A DNA stretch of 63,796 bases from Streptomyces wedmorensis (GTDB lineage: Bacteria > Actinomycetota > Actinomycetes > Streptomycetales > Streptomycetaceae). Position 1 is the first letter of the stretch. The number at the start of each line of letters is the position of its first letter. Shown here piece by piece: positions 17,266 through 26,609 of this stretch. The notes below the pieces were generated by a model. The model ran no database searches and was not told the origin of the DNA. It saw only the letters and a program-made list of their open reading frames with translations. The position numbers and the translations under genes are program-made. The stretch covers positions 1 through 63,796 of the forward strand of contig NZ_JNWK01000041.1 of NCBI RefSeq assembly GCF_000716445.1, given 5' to 3'.

Positions 17266-17656
17266 TGATCACCTCGCGAAGAATGCTCACGTCCGGCAGC
17301 TCGGCCGGCGGAACGGGGCGGGTCACATGGACGAGTTCGTCCTCGACGAGGTCGCCGACGAGCACCCGGACCACCCCGACGGGGAGGTCGAGACCCGCGG
17401 CGAGCTCGGCGATCGACTGGGGCTGCTCGGAGCAGCGTTCGACGATCTCCACGTGTTCCGGGGAGAGCGTCTGGTCCCGGCCGGGGTCGTCCGCGGCGGG
17501 CTCGGGTGCGACCACCGCGATCAGGTCGAGCCGGTGGCGGGTGGCGGCGCTCGTCCGGCCGCGGGTCATCGCGTACGGACGGACCACGGGGCCGGCGTCG
17601 TCGTCGAACCAGTGGTGGTGGCCGGGGGTACGGCCCGGCGTGGCTGCGTCACTCAT
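17246..17656 (-). CDS. cvnC: Conservon protein CvnC (DUF742)
   Basis: 136 aa, the DUF742 member of the conservon. The N-terminus VVRPYAMTRGRT and the C-terminal winged-helix-like part with the closing LPDVSILREVINGLRAL are family hallmarks. Its role is not known in detail; it may bridge the sensor kinase and the GTPase. It starts 10 bp after cvnB and overlaps cvnD. Confidence 0.92.
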   Translation of the reverse strand: MSDAATPGRTPGHHHWFDDDAGPVVRPYAMTRGRTSAATRHRLDLIAVVAPEPAADDPGRDQTLSPEHVEIVERCSEQPQSIAELAAGLDLPVGVVRVLVGDLVEDELVHVTRPVPPAELPDVSILREVINGLRAL

Positions 17657-17666
17657 GCCGTCCCAC

Positions 17667-18116
17667 TCACCCTCCCGAGGGCAGACCGGTCCGGGGAGCC
17701 GTCGCGAGGTGGGCCCCGACCCGCTTCACCATCAGCGTCATCTCGTAGGCGACCTGGCCGACGTCGGAGTCGGCGTCCGCGAGGACCGCCAGGCAGCTGC
17801 CGTCGCCGGCGGCCGTGACGAAGAGGAAGGCGTCCTCCAGCTCGACGACCGTCTGGCGGACCTTGCCCGCCTCGAAGTGGCGGCCGACGCCCTTGGCGAG
17901 GCTGTGGAAGCCGGAGGCCACGGCGGCCAGGTGCTCGCCGTCCTCCCGGGTCAGATCCTGGGAGGCACCGGTGGGGAGACCGTCGCTGGAGAGCACCAGG
18001 GCCTTCCGGATCGACCCGACGCGCTGCACGAGCTCGTCGAGGAGCCAGTTGAGCTCGCCGTTTCCGTGTCCGTTTCCGGAGGTGGTGCTGGGTGCTGCGG
18101 CGTTCGGTGCGGTCAT
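17667..18116 (-). CDS. cvnB: Conservon protein CvnB (Roadblock/LC7)
   Basis: 149 aa. After a short Gly/Asn-rich N-terminus comes a Roadblock/LC7 fold (LNWLLDELVQRVGSIRKALV, then SSDGLPTG). In other systems this fold binds small GTPases as a regulator, which matches the neighbouring cvnD. Its ATG overlaps the cvnA stop by 4 nt (ATGA), so translation is coupled. Confidence 0.93.
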   Translation of the reverse strand: MTAPNAAAPSTTSGNGHGNGELNWLLDELVQRVGSIRKALVLSSDGLPTGASQDLTREDGEHLAAVASGFHSLAKGVGRHFEAGKVRQTVVELEDAFLFVTAAGDGSCLAVLADADSDVGQVAYEMTLMVKRVGAHLATAPRTGLPSGG

Positions 18117-20947
18117 CGACCGTCCCCCTCGGGTGTCGTTCCTTGTGCTGTCGGGTCGTCCTGGCGTCGTCCGCGCTGCCAGCCCCGCTGCATGGCGGCC
18201 ATGCGCGCGCGCACCTCCTCGGCATCGCGCTCGAAGGACTCGGGTCCCTCGTCACCGGCGGCCGTACGGGATGCGGCTCGTCGTCCCGTACCGCGGCCGG
18301 CCGGACGCTCGCCCTCGCGCAGCTGGGGCGCGAGGCTCGCCTGGCGTACGCGGCGGGGCAGGCCACCGAACGGATCGGGGCTCTCCGGGGGCACCGGACC
18401 ATCCGGGGACGCGGGGCGCTCCGGCGGGAGGGAGCCCTCCGGCGGCACGGGGACGAGGGTGGGGCCGGTGGCGCGCGCGGGACCGGCCGGGGCGGCGCCG
18501 TGGGCGTGCTGCCCGGGAACGCCGGGCCGCTCGGTCGTCCGGCCCGTATCGGGGTGAGCCCGGCCGGGAAGCGGGTGCGCGCGGTCGGAGCCGTCGGCGC
18601 GGTCCGTTTCGTCGACGCGGCGGCCGTGGTCCACGACGAGGGTCGGGGTGCGGCGGCGCGGCAGGGGGACGGGGCCGAGGACGCCGCCGTCGGCGGGCGC
18701 GTCCTCCTCACCGCGGCGGGTGGTCTGGTCGGGGGCCTGCTGGTGCTGCTCGCCCGCCGGCGCGAGGCCGCCGCGGCGCCGGTCACGGGGCCGGAAGAGT
18801 CCGCCGCGCTCGCTCTCGGTGTCGAGGATGTCCGCGGCCCCCCCGAGGAGCGCGTCGAGGTCCTCGCTGCCGAGCGGCGCCTCCAGCTCGACGGGGCCGT
18901 TCAGCGGGCCGGGCGTCTCGGCCGCGTCGGGGACCCTGGCGAGGGCCGGCCGGCGCAGGGGCAGCGTGCCGCTGTCGGGGGACGCGGCCTCGGGCCGGTC
19001 CTTGCGTTCGAGGGCCTTGCGGTCCAGGCGGAACCCGGCGCCCTGCGTCTCCGGGGCGTCGGTGAGCAGCGCGGCCGGAATGAAGACGACCGCGGTGGTG
19101 CCGCCGTACGGGGAGGTCTGGAGCGAGACGCGGACGTTCTGGCGCTGGGCGAGCCGGCTCACCACGAAGAGGCCGAGGCGGTCGGTGTCGGAGAGCTCGA
19201 ACTCGGGGGTCTCGGCGAGCCGCAGGTTGGCGTCGAGGAGCGCGTCCGGGTTCATGCCGAGGCCGCGGTCGTGGATCTCCAGGGTGAAGCCGTTCGCCAC
19301 CCGTTCGCCGAGCACCTGCACGGCGGTGTGCGGGGGCGAGAACACCGTGGCGTTCTCCAGGAGTTCGGCGATGAGGTGGGTGAGGTCCGCGACGGCGGGG
19401 CCGCCCACGCCGAGGCGGGGCAGCCGGCGCACCTCGATCCGCTCGTAGTCCTCGACCTCGGCGACGGCGGCACGGACCACGTCCATGAGCTGGACGGGCT
19501 TGCGCCACTGACGGGAGGGGGCGGCGCCGGAGAGGATGACGAGGCCCTCGGCGTGCCGGCGCATGCGGGTGGTGAGGTGGTCGAGCCGGAAGAGGTCGGC
19601 CAGCTCGTCGGTGTCCTCGGTGCGGCGCTCCATCGTGTCGAGGAGGGTGAGCTGGCGGTGCAGCAGGACCTGGTTGCGGCGGGCGAGGTTGACGAAGACC
19701 TCGGAGACGCCGCGGCGCATGTCGGCCTGCTTGACGGCGGCCTCGACGGCGGCGCGCTGGAGGGTGTTGAGGGCCTGGCCGACCTGGCCGACCTCGTCGT
19801 CCCCGTACCGCAGGTGGGGCACCTCGGTGCCGACGTCGACCTGTTCGCCCGCGGCGAGGCGGCGCATCACGCTGGGCAGGCGTACGCCGGAGACCTCCTG
19901 GGCCTCCTTCTGGAGGCGTCGCAGGTCGCGGATGAGTTCGCGGCCGATGCGGACGGAGATGACGATCGAGGCGAGCAGGGCGAGGAAGCCGAGGACGCCG
20001 GCGACGCCGACCTTGAGGAGGACGCTGTAGGCGGCGGGCTGGACGCGGTCCTGGTAGCGGTCGCCCGCCGCGGTGTTCTCGCGGGCGAGGTCGTCGAGGA
20101 CGGGACTGGCCTCGTCCTGCCAGTAGGCGGCGGTGACGGCGCGCGGGCTGTCGGTGGGGCCCTCGGTGATGATCGCGTTCTCGGCGGTGCGCAGCAGCTG
20201 GGTGTCGGGGCTGCGCCAGTACTTCTCGAAGCGCTCGCGCTCGGCGGCGGGCAGGAGTTCGAGGTTGACCTCGTAGAACTGCTTCCGGTTGGCGACGAGG
20301 TCGGATATCGCGCGGATCTCCTGCGCGGTGACGCGGTCGGCGACGAGCGCGGACAGCACGAGGGCGTCCTCGCGGGAGAGCAGTTCGCGGGCGCGGGTCA
20401 CACCGACGAGGGCACGGCCCTGCTTGTCCATCTCGACGTTCTCGAGGGCGTGCAGGGTGATCAGGAAGCTGTAGCAGGGGTCGACGAGCCGGTTGTAGAA
20501 GTCGAGGGCCTGCATGCGGCCGATGTCGCGCTTCTCGACGGAGCGGCGCAGCGAGGCGAGGCCGTCGAGTGCTTCCAGGAGGGAGTTGAGGCGCTGGGCG
20601 GTGACGGGCCGCATCTCGTCGCGTACGCCGGGGTCGGCGGCGTTGGCGCGGATGCGGGCGATCTGACGGTCGGTGGCCCGGCGGGTCTCGCGGAGGGAGT
20701 CGAGGGCGTCGGAGCCGCGGGGGTCGGCGAGGTAGATCAGCGACTGGCGGCGTTCGAGCTGGATGACCCGTGCGGTGTCCTCGAGGGGGTAGCCGACCTT
20801 CTCGACGATGTAGCCGACGTCGAGGAGTTGGTCGGCCTCGCGGCCGGTGAGGACCGTGGCGAAACCCCACAGGCCGGTCAGGGAGATGAGCGGTACGAGG
20901 AGCAACGCCACGATCTTCCGGCGGATGGACTTCCCGCGAAAGCGCAT
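18113..20947 (-). CDS. cvnA: Conservon sensor histidine-kinase-like protein CvnA
   Basis: 944-aa membrane sensor. TM1 at about residues 11-33, an extracytoplasmic nitrate/nitrite-sensing-like helical domain up to about 300, TM2 about 305-329, then HAMP and an ATPase domain. The ATPase N-box HLIAELLENATVFSPPH lies near 530 and the G-box DRGLGM near 564. The phospho-acceptor helix is not the classical HisKA type. The last 260 residues are a Pro/Arg/Glu-rich disordered tail. ATG 20947 has AGGGGGAGG upstream; the frame is open further but unconserved. A promoter with repeated TTGACG hexamers lies upstream. It heads the cvnABCD operon. Confidence 0.93.
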   Translation of the reverse strand: MRFRGKSIRRKIVALLLVPLISLTGLWGFATVLTGREADQLLDVGYIVEKVGYPLEDTARVIQLERRQSLIYLADPRGSDALDSLRETRRATDRQIARIRANAADPGVRDEMRPVTAQRLNSLLEALDGLASLRRSVEKRDIGRMQALDFYNRLVDPCYSFLITLHALENVEMDKQGRALVGVTRARELLSREDALVLSALVADRVTAQEIRAISDLVANRKQFYEVNLELLPAAERERFEKYWRSPDTQLLRTAENAIITEGPTDSPRAVTAAYWQDEASPVLDDLARENTAAGDRYQDRVQPAAYSVLLKVGVAGVLGFLALLASIVISVRIGRELIRDLRRLQKEAQEVSGVRLPSVMRRLAAGEQVDVGTEVPHLRYGDDEVGQVGQALNTLQRAAVEAAVKQADMRRGVSEVFVNLARRNQVLLHRQLTLLDTMERRTEDTDELADLFRLDHLTTRMRRHAEGLVILSGAAPSRQWRKPVQLMDVVRAAVAEVEDYERIEVRRLPRLGVGGPAVADLTHLIAELLENATVFSPPHTAVQVLGERVANGFTLEIHDRGLGMNPDALLDANLRLAETPEFELSDTDRLGLFVVSRLAQRQNVRVSLQTSPYGGTTAVVFIPAALLTDAPETQGAGFRLDRKALERKDRPEAASPDSGTLPLRRPALARVPDAAETPGPLNGPVELEAPLGSEDLDALLGGAADILDTESERGGLFRPRDRRRGGLAPAGEQHQQAPDQTTRRGEEDAPADGGVLGPVPLPRRRTPTLVVDHGRRVDETDRADGSDRAHPLPGRAHPDTGRTTERPGVPGQHAHGAAPAGPARATGPTLVPVPPEGSLPPERPASPDGPVPPESPDPFGGLPRRVRQASLAPQLREGERPAGRGTGRRAASRTAAGDEGPESFERDAEEVRARMAAMQRGWQRGRRQDDPTAQGTTPEGDGR

Positions 20948-21384
20948 GGCCTCCCCCTGCTCGGCCCCCGTGCGCCACGGAGGTCCTTCACGTTCGTGAC
21001 GTCCGGCGTCAACACGCGGCGTCAACCTTCGGTTTCAAACAAACGGCGGCGCGAGCCTACTACTGCATCACGGCCATCTCGAAGGCGCGTCCACGCGATT
21101 TTCAGCCTGTCGAGTGAGTGTTGATCATGACTTGTCCTGGTATTCGGGGAGTTGAGATCGACCACTGTGGCGTAGGACACCTGATGGCGTGCCATTTCCC
21201 CCACGGGCACGGATGGCTGGAACTGTTCGTTCCGGCCTGACTCCGGTGGCGTTCACCCAGGGGTGGGCGAAACCTTTTCCCTGTGACGTGCGTCAATAGG
21301 TACGGGGAGGGTTCTGTCCGCGTAAAGGCGCTCACAACGGGCAGCCAACCCTGAGGTCTTTCAGCGGTGGGGAGTGACGGAACA
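20948..21384. promoter_or_regulatory. Divergent promoter region cvnA / small membrane protein
   Basis: 437 bp without a convincing gene. On the minus side two TTGACG hexamers about 60-80 bp before cvnA may be -35 elements. On the plus side a palindrome TGACGTGCGTCA (21284-21295) sits about 90 bp before the small gene, and an AT-richer stretch around 21110-21135 (GAGTGTTGATCATGACTTG) could bind a regulator. Nothing more can be assigned. Confidence 0.35.
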
Positions 21385-21753
21385 ATGGAACACGAGGCGC
21401 GGTCCGCGCGTCAGTTGTGGGTGGAGGACACGAAGGGCCGGCAGCGGATGCCCGATCCGGTCCGGAACGCCGCCGTACGGGCCGTGATGATCACCTCGGT
21501 GACGCTCGTCCAGGCGGTGGTGGCGTTCTACTGCACGATCGCCGGAGCCTGGCTGGCCTTTCCGATGACCATCAGCACGGTGGCGTCCACGGTCGTGGCC
21601 ACGTGGAGTGTCCTCGACGTCTGGATCACCCGTCAGGTGTGGCGCCAGCGCAACGGCGTGGTGTCGGAGCCGAGCAGCACGGCACGCCGGCCGCTCCGCG
21701 AGCGGCGCGGAGAGAACCGGCCGGATGCGGCCCCGCTCTCCGAGGCGGCCTGA
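21385..21753 (+). CDS. Small membrane protein, unknown function
   Basis: 122 aa with two hydrophobic stretches (MITSVTLVQAVVAFYCTIAG and FPMTISTVASTVVATWSVLD, about residues 34-78), a basic patch after the second and a charged, proline-containing C-terminus. ATG 21385 has GGAGTGACGG upstream. It has no recognised domain. It lies divergent from the conservon and convergent with the SMC-like operon; a long stem terminator follows. It may be a conserved Streptomyces protein, but I cannot name a role. Confidence 0.7.
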   Translation: MEHEARSARQLWVEDTKGRQRMPDPVRNAAVRAVMITSVTLVQAVVAFYCTIAGAWLAFPMTISTVASTVVATWSVLDVWITRQVWRQRNGVVSEPSSTARRPLRERRGENRPDAAPLSEAA

Positions 21754-21771
21754 CCGTACGGACGACGACGG

Positions 21772-21812
21772 AGCGGCCCGGTCCCCTGAGGGGGCCGGGC
21801 CGCTCCGTCGTT
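21772..21812. terminator. Strong terminator between the small membrane gene and the SMC-like gene
   Basis: ACGGAGCGGCCCGGTCCCC and its near-exact complement around a 3-nt loop, followed by TTTC. About 40 bp further on, the second arm and its flank are repeated (see the duplication at 21794-21887). Confidence 0.85.
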
Positions 21813-21887
21813 TCACGTCGGTCGTCTCACGTCAGGACGGGGCCGGCAGCCGGGCCGCTCCGTCGTTTCACCTCAGGACGGGGTCGG
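21794..21887. repeat. Partial duplication of terminator arm and SMC gene 3' end
   Basis: The 23-bp stretch 21794-21816 is repeated exactly at 21849-21871. CAC[G/C]TCAGGACGGGG[C/T]CGG occurs at about 21829 and again at 21869, where it carries the stop codon of the SMC-like gene. The 3' end of that gene and its terminator were therefore copied in tandem. Confidence 0.8.
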
Positions 21888-24800
21888 CGGCGGGGTCGGG
21901 TCGTCGGACTGGTGGCGGCGGAACATACGGGTGGCCGTGATCTCGCCGTGAATGGTCTCGCCCTCCGAGCCGGGCTGCGGCAGACCCGGACGCAGGTGCT
22001 CCTCCACGCTGATGTACTTGAGGCCGGCCCGGAGGTCGGCGTCGTTGCGCAGTCGGATCACCAGCGGGAACTCGGCCAGCGCCGTCGTGTCGAACAGGCC
22101 CGTCGTGTAGAGGAGCTGGACGCCGAGCGCGTCCGACACGGCCCGCTGGAGTTCGAGCAGGTACGTGGCGTTGGCACGACCGATCGGGTTGTCCAGGAAC
22201 AGCGTGCCCGCGTGCCGGTGCTTGTCGCGGCCCCGGTCGTTGGAGCGGAGCGCCGCCATCGTGCAGTACAGGGCGATGGCCGCGGTGAGCAGCTGGCCGC
22301 CGGAGAAGACGTCGCCCATCTGTCCGACGGGCACCCGCTCGGCGCGCAGCACCGCGTCCGGCTTGAGGATCTCGACGGAGACGCCCTTGGGTTCGAGGGC
22401 CGCCTGCACGCCCCTGAGCAGCAGGGACATGCCGTCGCGGCGCAGGTCCGAGTTCTTCTTGACGGCGGCGCGGGTGGCCTCGTCGACGACCTCGCCGAGC
22501 CGCTCGGCGAGGGTGGCCTGGTCGGGCTCCTCGAAGCGGATCCGCAGGAACTCCTGGCCGGACCACTCGCCGAGGCCCTCGGGGAGCCGGGAGAGCCGCT
22601 GGGCGGAGCGGAGGGTGGCGAGCGAGGACTCCACGAGGCCGCGGAGCCGGTCCACGATCGAGTCGCGGTTGCGCTCCAGCTGCTCCAGCTCGTCGGTGAG
22701 GACCCGGAGTCGCGGCGCGAACGCCTCGGCCCACTTGGCGGCGTGCTCGGGCAGCGCGGACGCCGGCAGTTCGCGGATCTGCTGGCGGGCCGGGGTGCGG
22801 ACCTGCTCGTAGCGGGTGGAGTTGGCGTGCCGGACGAGGATGTCGCTCGCCTCGCGCACGGCCGCGTCGGCGGCCGACAGCTCGGCGGTGAGGCCGCGCA
22901 GCGAACGGCGCGCCTCGGCCGCCACCGTACGGGCCTCCTCCAGGCTGCCGCGGTACGGCTCGGGCGCGTCCTGCTCCTCGTCCGCGTGGTCGCGGAGCAG
23001 GTCCCGCAGGAGGGCGGCGGTCTCGTCGAAGCCGCCCGCGGCGTCCTCGGCGGCCCGGTGGTCGCGGAGGAGTCCGCTGTGGGCGGCGCGTGCCGCCTCC
23101 AGGGCGTCGGTGCGGGAGGCGAGTTCGGTGGTCGCGGTACGGAGCAGGGCCTGCGCGCGTTCGGCGTCGGCGGGGACCAGCTCCTCGGGCAGCTCGGTGT
23201 GCGCCTCGCCGTCCTCCGGGGCCAGGCGCTCGGCCTCGCCGCGGAGCCGGCCGAGCTTCTCGCTCGCCTCCGACGCGCGCGTCTCCAGCATCTGGACCAG
23301 GGACTCGGCACGCGCGGCCGCGGCCTGCCGGGACGGTCCGTCGGCGCCGTCGGTCGACTCCAGGAGCTGTTCGGCGCGGGTGCGGACCTTGTTGGTGAGC
23401 CGGTCGAGCTCGGCGAGGGCGGCGGACTCGTCGCTCTCGGCGCGGGCCTGCTCGGCGCGCAGGTCGGCGCCGACGCCGACCTTCTCGTACAGCTGGGACG
23501 CGGCCCGGTAGGCCTCGCGCAGGGTGGGGAGCGCGGTGCGGGGCGCGGCCGGCTCCTCCTCGGGGAGGGTGTCGGGGGCGCCCGCGATCTCGGCCCGCTC
23601 GGCGCGCAGGGCGCGGGCCGTGCGGTGGGCGTCGTCGGCGGCGCGCTGGGTCGCGCGACGGTCCTCGTCGGCGGCCCGGGCGCGCTCCAGGCACGTCTGG
23701 GCGCGGGCCTCGGACTCGGCCGCGTCGTCGGCGAGTTCACGGAGCTTGGCCTGCCAGGCGGAGCGCTCCCGCAGGCGGAAGGCGAGGCCCGCGAGGGCGT
23801 CGGCGACGCGGCGGGCGCGCTGGGCGGCCTCCTGGCGCTCGTCCCTGACCTGGGCCGCTTCGGCGGCGGTCTCGTCGGCCTCCGCACGTGCGGTGCGGGC
23901 TTCGTCGAGGGTCGCGGCCGCGGCCTCGGCGGTCTCGCGGGCGGTCGTGGCGACGGCCGCGAGTTCGGCGAGCATCCCGGGCGGGCAGTCGGCGCGCCAG
24001 GCGCCGATGCGCGCGGCGAGGGAGCGGTCGCCTGCGAGACGGGCGGCGAGGGCGCGGATGTCCTCGTCGCGGGCGGCCGCGCGGGCGCGCAGGGCGTGGC
24101 GCTCCTCGTCGGCGGCGTGCTCGTCGTGCATGGCCGGGTTCGGCGGGACGAGGAAGACACCGGTGTCCTCGGCCGACTCCTGCGCCGGTACGGGGGCGAG
24201 GAGGGCCGCGGCGGTGCCGACGGCCACGGCGGAGCGAGGCAGCAGGGCCGCGGTGCCGAGGACCTCGCGGGCGCGTCCGTACGAGACCGGGTCGGTGATC
24301 ACCACGCCGTCGACGAGCTCGGGGCGGGCGGCGAGGACGCGGGCGTGGTCGGCGGGGTCCACTGCCTGGGCGAGGTAGCGCCAGCCGGGCAGGGCGGGGA
24401 TGCCGTGCTCGCCGAGGTACTCGACGGTGGCGAGGACGTCGGGCCCGGGCGGCAGCAGCCCGCCGTCGCCGAGCGCGCCGAGGATGCGGGAGTCGTCGGC
24501 CGCGGCGGTGCGCAGGTCGAAGAGCTGCCGCTCGGCGGAGGAGACGGCCTGGTCGAGCATGGTGCGGAGCTCGTCGGCGTACCGGTCGAACTCGGTGACG
24601 GTGAGCGGGCCCTGGGGCGCGGTCGCGGGGCCGGTGTCCTCCTCGGGCGCGTCGTCGGCCCCGGCGGGGGTCGCGGCGCGCTGGCCCGGGAGCGGGGAGC
24701 CGGTGGCCGGGAGGCTGAGGAGTTCGGCGAGGCGCTCCTCGGCGGCGAGGGACTCGGCGGCGCGGCGCTCGGCGTCGTAGGCGTTGCCCGCCGCCTCGGC

Positions 24801-26549
24801 GGCGTCGGCGGCGCGGGCGGCGGCGAGTTCGGCCCGGGATTCGGCGCCGGCGGCCTCGCGGGCGCGGTCGGCGGCCGTACGGGCGGCCTCGCGGGCGGTG
24901 TCCCAGGCGGCGACCGTGGTCTTCTCCGCATCGCTCGCGGCGAGCGCGGCGCGGGCGGGGTCGGCGTCGGGCGCGGAGTCGTCGAGCCAGCCGGCCCGTA
25001 CGGCCTCGGCGGTCTCCTGCTCGACCTCGGCGAGGCGCTGGCGCAGGTGCCCGGCCTCGCTGCGGGCCCGCTGGGCCTCGGTGGCGGCGGCGGTGGCGTC
25101 ACGGTGTGCGGTCTCGCCGACGTCCTGGAGGGCGGTGGAGCGCTCCTCCTCCTCCGCGGCTCGGCGCTCGCCCTCCTCGGCGGCGGCGGCCAGGGCCCGT
25201 ACGAGATCGGCGGCGGCCAGGGCCCGCGCCGCGAGGGCCGGGGCGGCGTCCCGCTCGGCCTCGCGGATGGCGGCGGCCACGCGCGCGGAGCGGTCCGATG
25301 CGGCCCGGTGGCGGAGCACCGCCTCCGCCGCCTGCCAGGCGGAGTGCAGGGTGCGGGCGTCGGTGAGCTCGCGGCGCTGGGAGGTCGCGCCCTTCTCGGC
25401 CGCGGTCAGGGCCAGGGAGGCGTGGCGGTAGGCCAGTTCGGCGGCGATGAGGGAGCTGCGGCCGCGGGCGGTCTCGGCCTCGTCGACGGCGTGGGCGGCG
25501 GAGGTGACCCGCTGGGCCAGCTCGGCCCCGCGGCCCCGCTCCTCGGCGGCGCGGGCGGAGAGCCGGCGGGCGAGGGTACGGGTGCGCCGCTCGGCGCCCG
25601 CGTGGACGTCGCGCGCGTGGGAGCGGGTGGCGGCGGCTTCGACGATCCGGCCGAGGAGGTCCACGGAGCCCGCCGTGAAGTCGCGCTCGGCGGTCAGCTC
25701 GGCGCGGCGGCCCAGCTTGTTGCCGAAGCCGCCGACGAGGTCCGCGAGGCCGTCGGTGTCCCGGGTGTCGGTGACGGCCCGCAGCAGCAGGTCGGTGAAG
25801 TCGGAGTCCTTCTTCACGGCGAAGAGGCCGGCGGCCTCGCCCTCGTCGGCGTTCATCTCGCGCTGGTAGCGGAAGAGTTCGGGGTCGAGGCCGAGATCGC
25901 CGAGGTGCTCGTTCCAGCGGTCGTGGATCTCCTCCCAGACCACCTCCAGGTGCGGGTACGCCTTGCCGGCCTCGGTGAGGGCGTCGCGGAAGCCCTTCAT
26001 GGTGCGGCGGCGGCCGGTCGCCCCGGAGGCGCCCTCGACGGGCGGCCGGACCGAGGTCGCCTCGGCGACGGGGAGGTTGTCCAGGCTGAGTCCGGGGCCG
26101 GGACGGAACGAGTACCAGGCCTCGGCGAACTTCCGCGGGTCGTTGGAGACCTGGCGGCCGCGCCATTCGCTGGCCTTGCCGACGACGACGAGTTCACCGG
26201 TGAGGGTGTGCTGCCACTCCAGGGCGACGTGTCCGCAGTCGTCGGCGAGGAGGAACTTGCGCAGCACGCCGGAGCTGGCACCGCCCAGGGTGTTGCGGTG
26301 GCCGGGGAGCATGACCGAGAAGATCAGCTTGAGGAGGACGGACTTGCCTCCGCCGTTCTCCAGGAACAGCACGCCCGCGGGGGCCGGGCGGCGCGGCGGG
26401 CCGACCGGCTCCTCCTCGAAGAACTCCGCCTGGGTGGGGGCGGGGTGGGGCACGGGCGCGCCGACTCCGCGCAGGTCCAGGACGGTGTCGGCGTAGCGCG
26501 CACCGGCGGGGCCGATGGAGTAGAGGCGGACCCGGGACAGCTCGTACAT
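21873..26549 (-). CDS. SMC/Rad50-like coiled-coil ATPase of a condensin-like operon
   Basis: 1558 aa. The N-terminal head has an unusual Walker A, LFLENGGGKS (residues 61-70). About 1000 residues of Ala/Glu/Arg-rich coiled coil follow, interrupted near 600-800 by a globular hinge-like region (GIPALPGWRYLAQAVDPADH). The C-terminal head has the ABC signature FSGGQLLTAAIAL (about 1413) and Walker B LFLDNPIGRANATY (about 1450). This is the layout of SMC-type DNA-organising ATPases (SMC, MukB, MksB, JetC). The last position in an operon with kleisin-like and winged-helix-like partners supports that. Its N-terminal motif differs from the GPNGSGKS of TIGR02680/JetC proteins. It starts 60 bp after the previous gene. 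Confidence 0.8.
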   Translation of the reverse strand: MYELSRVRLYSIGPAGARYADTVLDLRGVGAPVPHPAPTQAEFFEEEPVGPPRRPAPAGVLFLENGGGKSVLLKLIFSVMLPGHRNTLGGASSGVLRKFLLADDCGHVALEWQHTLTGELVVVGKASEWRGRQVSNDPRKFAEAWYSFRPGPGLSLDNLPVAEATSVRPPVEGASGATGRRRTMKGFRDALTEAGKAYPHLEVVWEEIHDRWNEHLGDLGLDPELFRYQREMNADEGEAAGLFAVKKDSDFTDLLLRAVTDTRDTDGLADLVGGFGNKLGRRAELTAERDFTAGSVDLLGRIVEAAATRSHARDVHAGAERRTRTLARRLSARAAEERGRGAELAQRVTSAAHAVDEAETARGRSSLIAAELAYRHASLALTAAEKGATSQRRELTDARTLHSAWQAAEAVLRHRAASDRSARVAAAIREAERDAAPALAARALAAADLVRALAAAAEEGERRAAEEEERSTALQDVGETAHRDATAAATEAQRARSEAGHLRQRLAEVEQETAEAVRAGWLDDSAPDADPARAALAASDAEKTTVAAWDTAREAARTAADRAREAAGAESRAELAAARAADAAEAAGNAYDAERRAAESLAAEERLAELLSLPATGSPLPGQRAATPAGADDAPEEDTGPATAPQGPLTVTEFDRYADELRTMLDQAVSSAERQLFDLRTAAADDSRILGALGDGGLLPPGPDVLATVEYLGEHGIPALPGWRYLAQAVDPADHARVLAARPELVDGVVITDPVSYGRAREVLGTAALLPRSAVAVGTAAALLAPVPAQESAEDTGVFLVPPNPAMHDEHAADEERHALRARAAARDEDIRALAARLAGDRSLAARIGAWRADCPPGMLAELAAVATTARETAEAAAATLDEARTARAEADETAAEAAQVRDERQEAAQRARRVADALAGLAFRLRERSAWQAKLRELADDAAESEARAQTCLERARAADEDRRATQRAADDAHRTARALRAERAEIAGAPDTLPEEEPAAPRTALPTLREAYRAASQLYEKVGVGADLRAEQARAESDESAALAELDRLTNKVRTRAEQLLESTDGADGPSRQAAAARAESLVQMLETRASEASEKLGRLRGEAERLAPEDGEAHTELPEELVPADAERAQALLRTATTELASRTDALEAARAAHSGLLRDHRAAEDAAGGFDETAALLRDLLRDHADEEQDAPEPYRGSLEEARTVAAEARRSLRGLTAELSAADAAVREASDILVRHANSTRYEQVRTPARQQIRELPASALPEHAAKWAEAFAPRLRVLTDELEQLERNRDSIVDRLRGLVESSLATLRSAQRLSRLPEGLGEWSGQEFLRIRFEEPDQATLAERLGEVVDEATRAAVKKNSDLRRDGMSLLLRGVQAALEPKGVSVEILKPDAVLRAERVPVGQMGDVFSGGQLLTAAIALYCTMAALRSNDRGRDKHRHAGTLFLDNPIGRANATYLLELQRAVSDALGVQLLYTTGLFDTTALAEFPLVIRLRNDADLRAGLKYISVEEHLRPGLPQPGSEGETIHGEITATRMFRRHQSDDPTPPPTPS

Positions 26550-26609
26550 GGCGAGGGACTCTCGTGCTCTCGTGCTCGTCGTGCTCAGGAAGGTCGGTTG
26601 CGCGGGGCG

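Noticed and set aside
21102..21335. Small minus-strand ORF upstream of cvnA
   Set aside because: No ribosome-binding site, and unusual composition for this genome; it lies in the promoter region.
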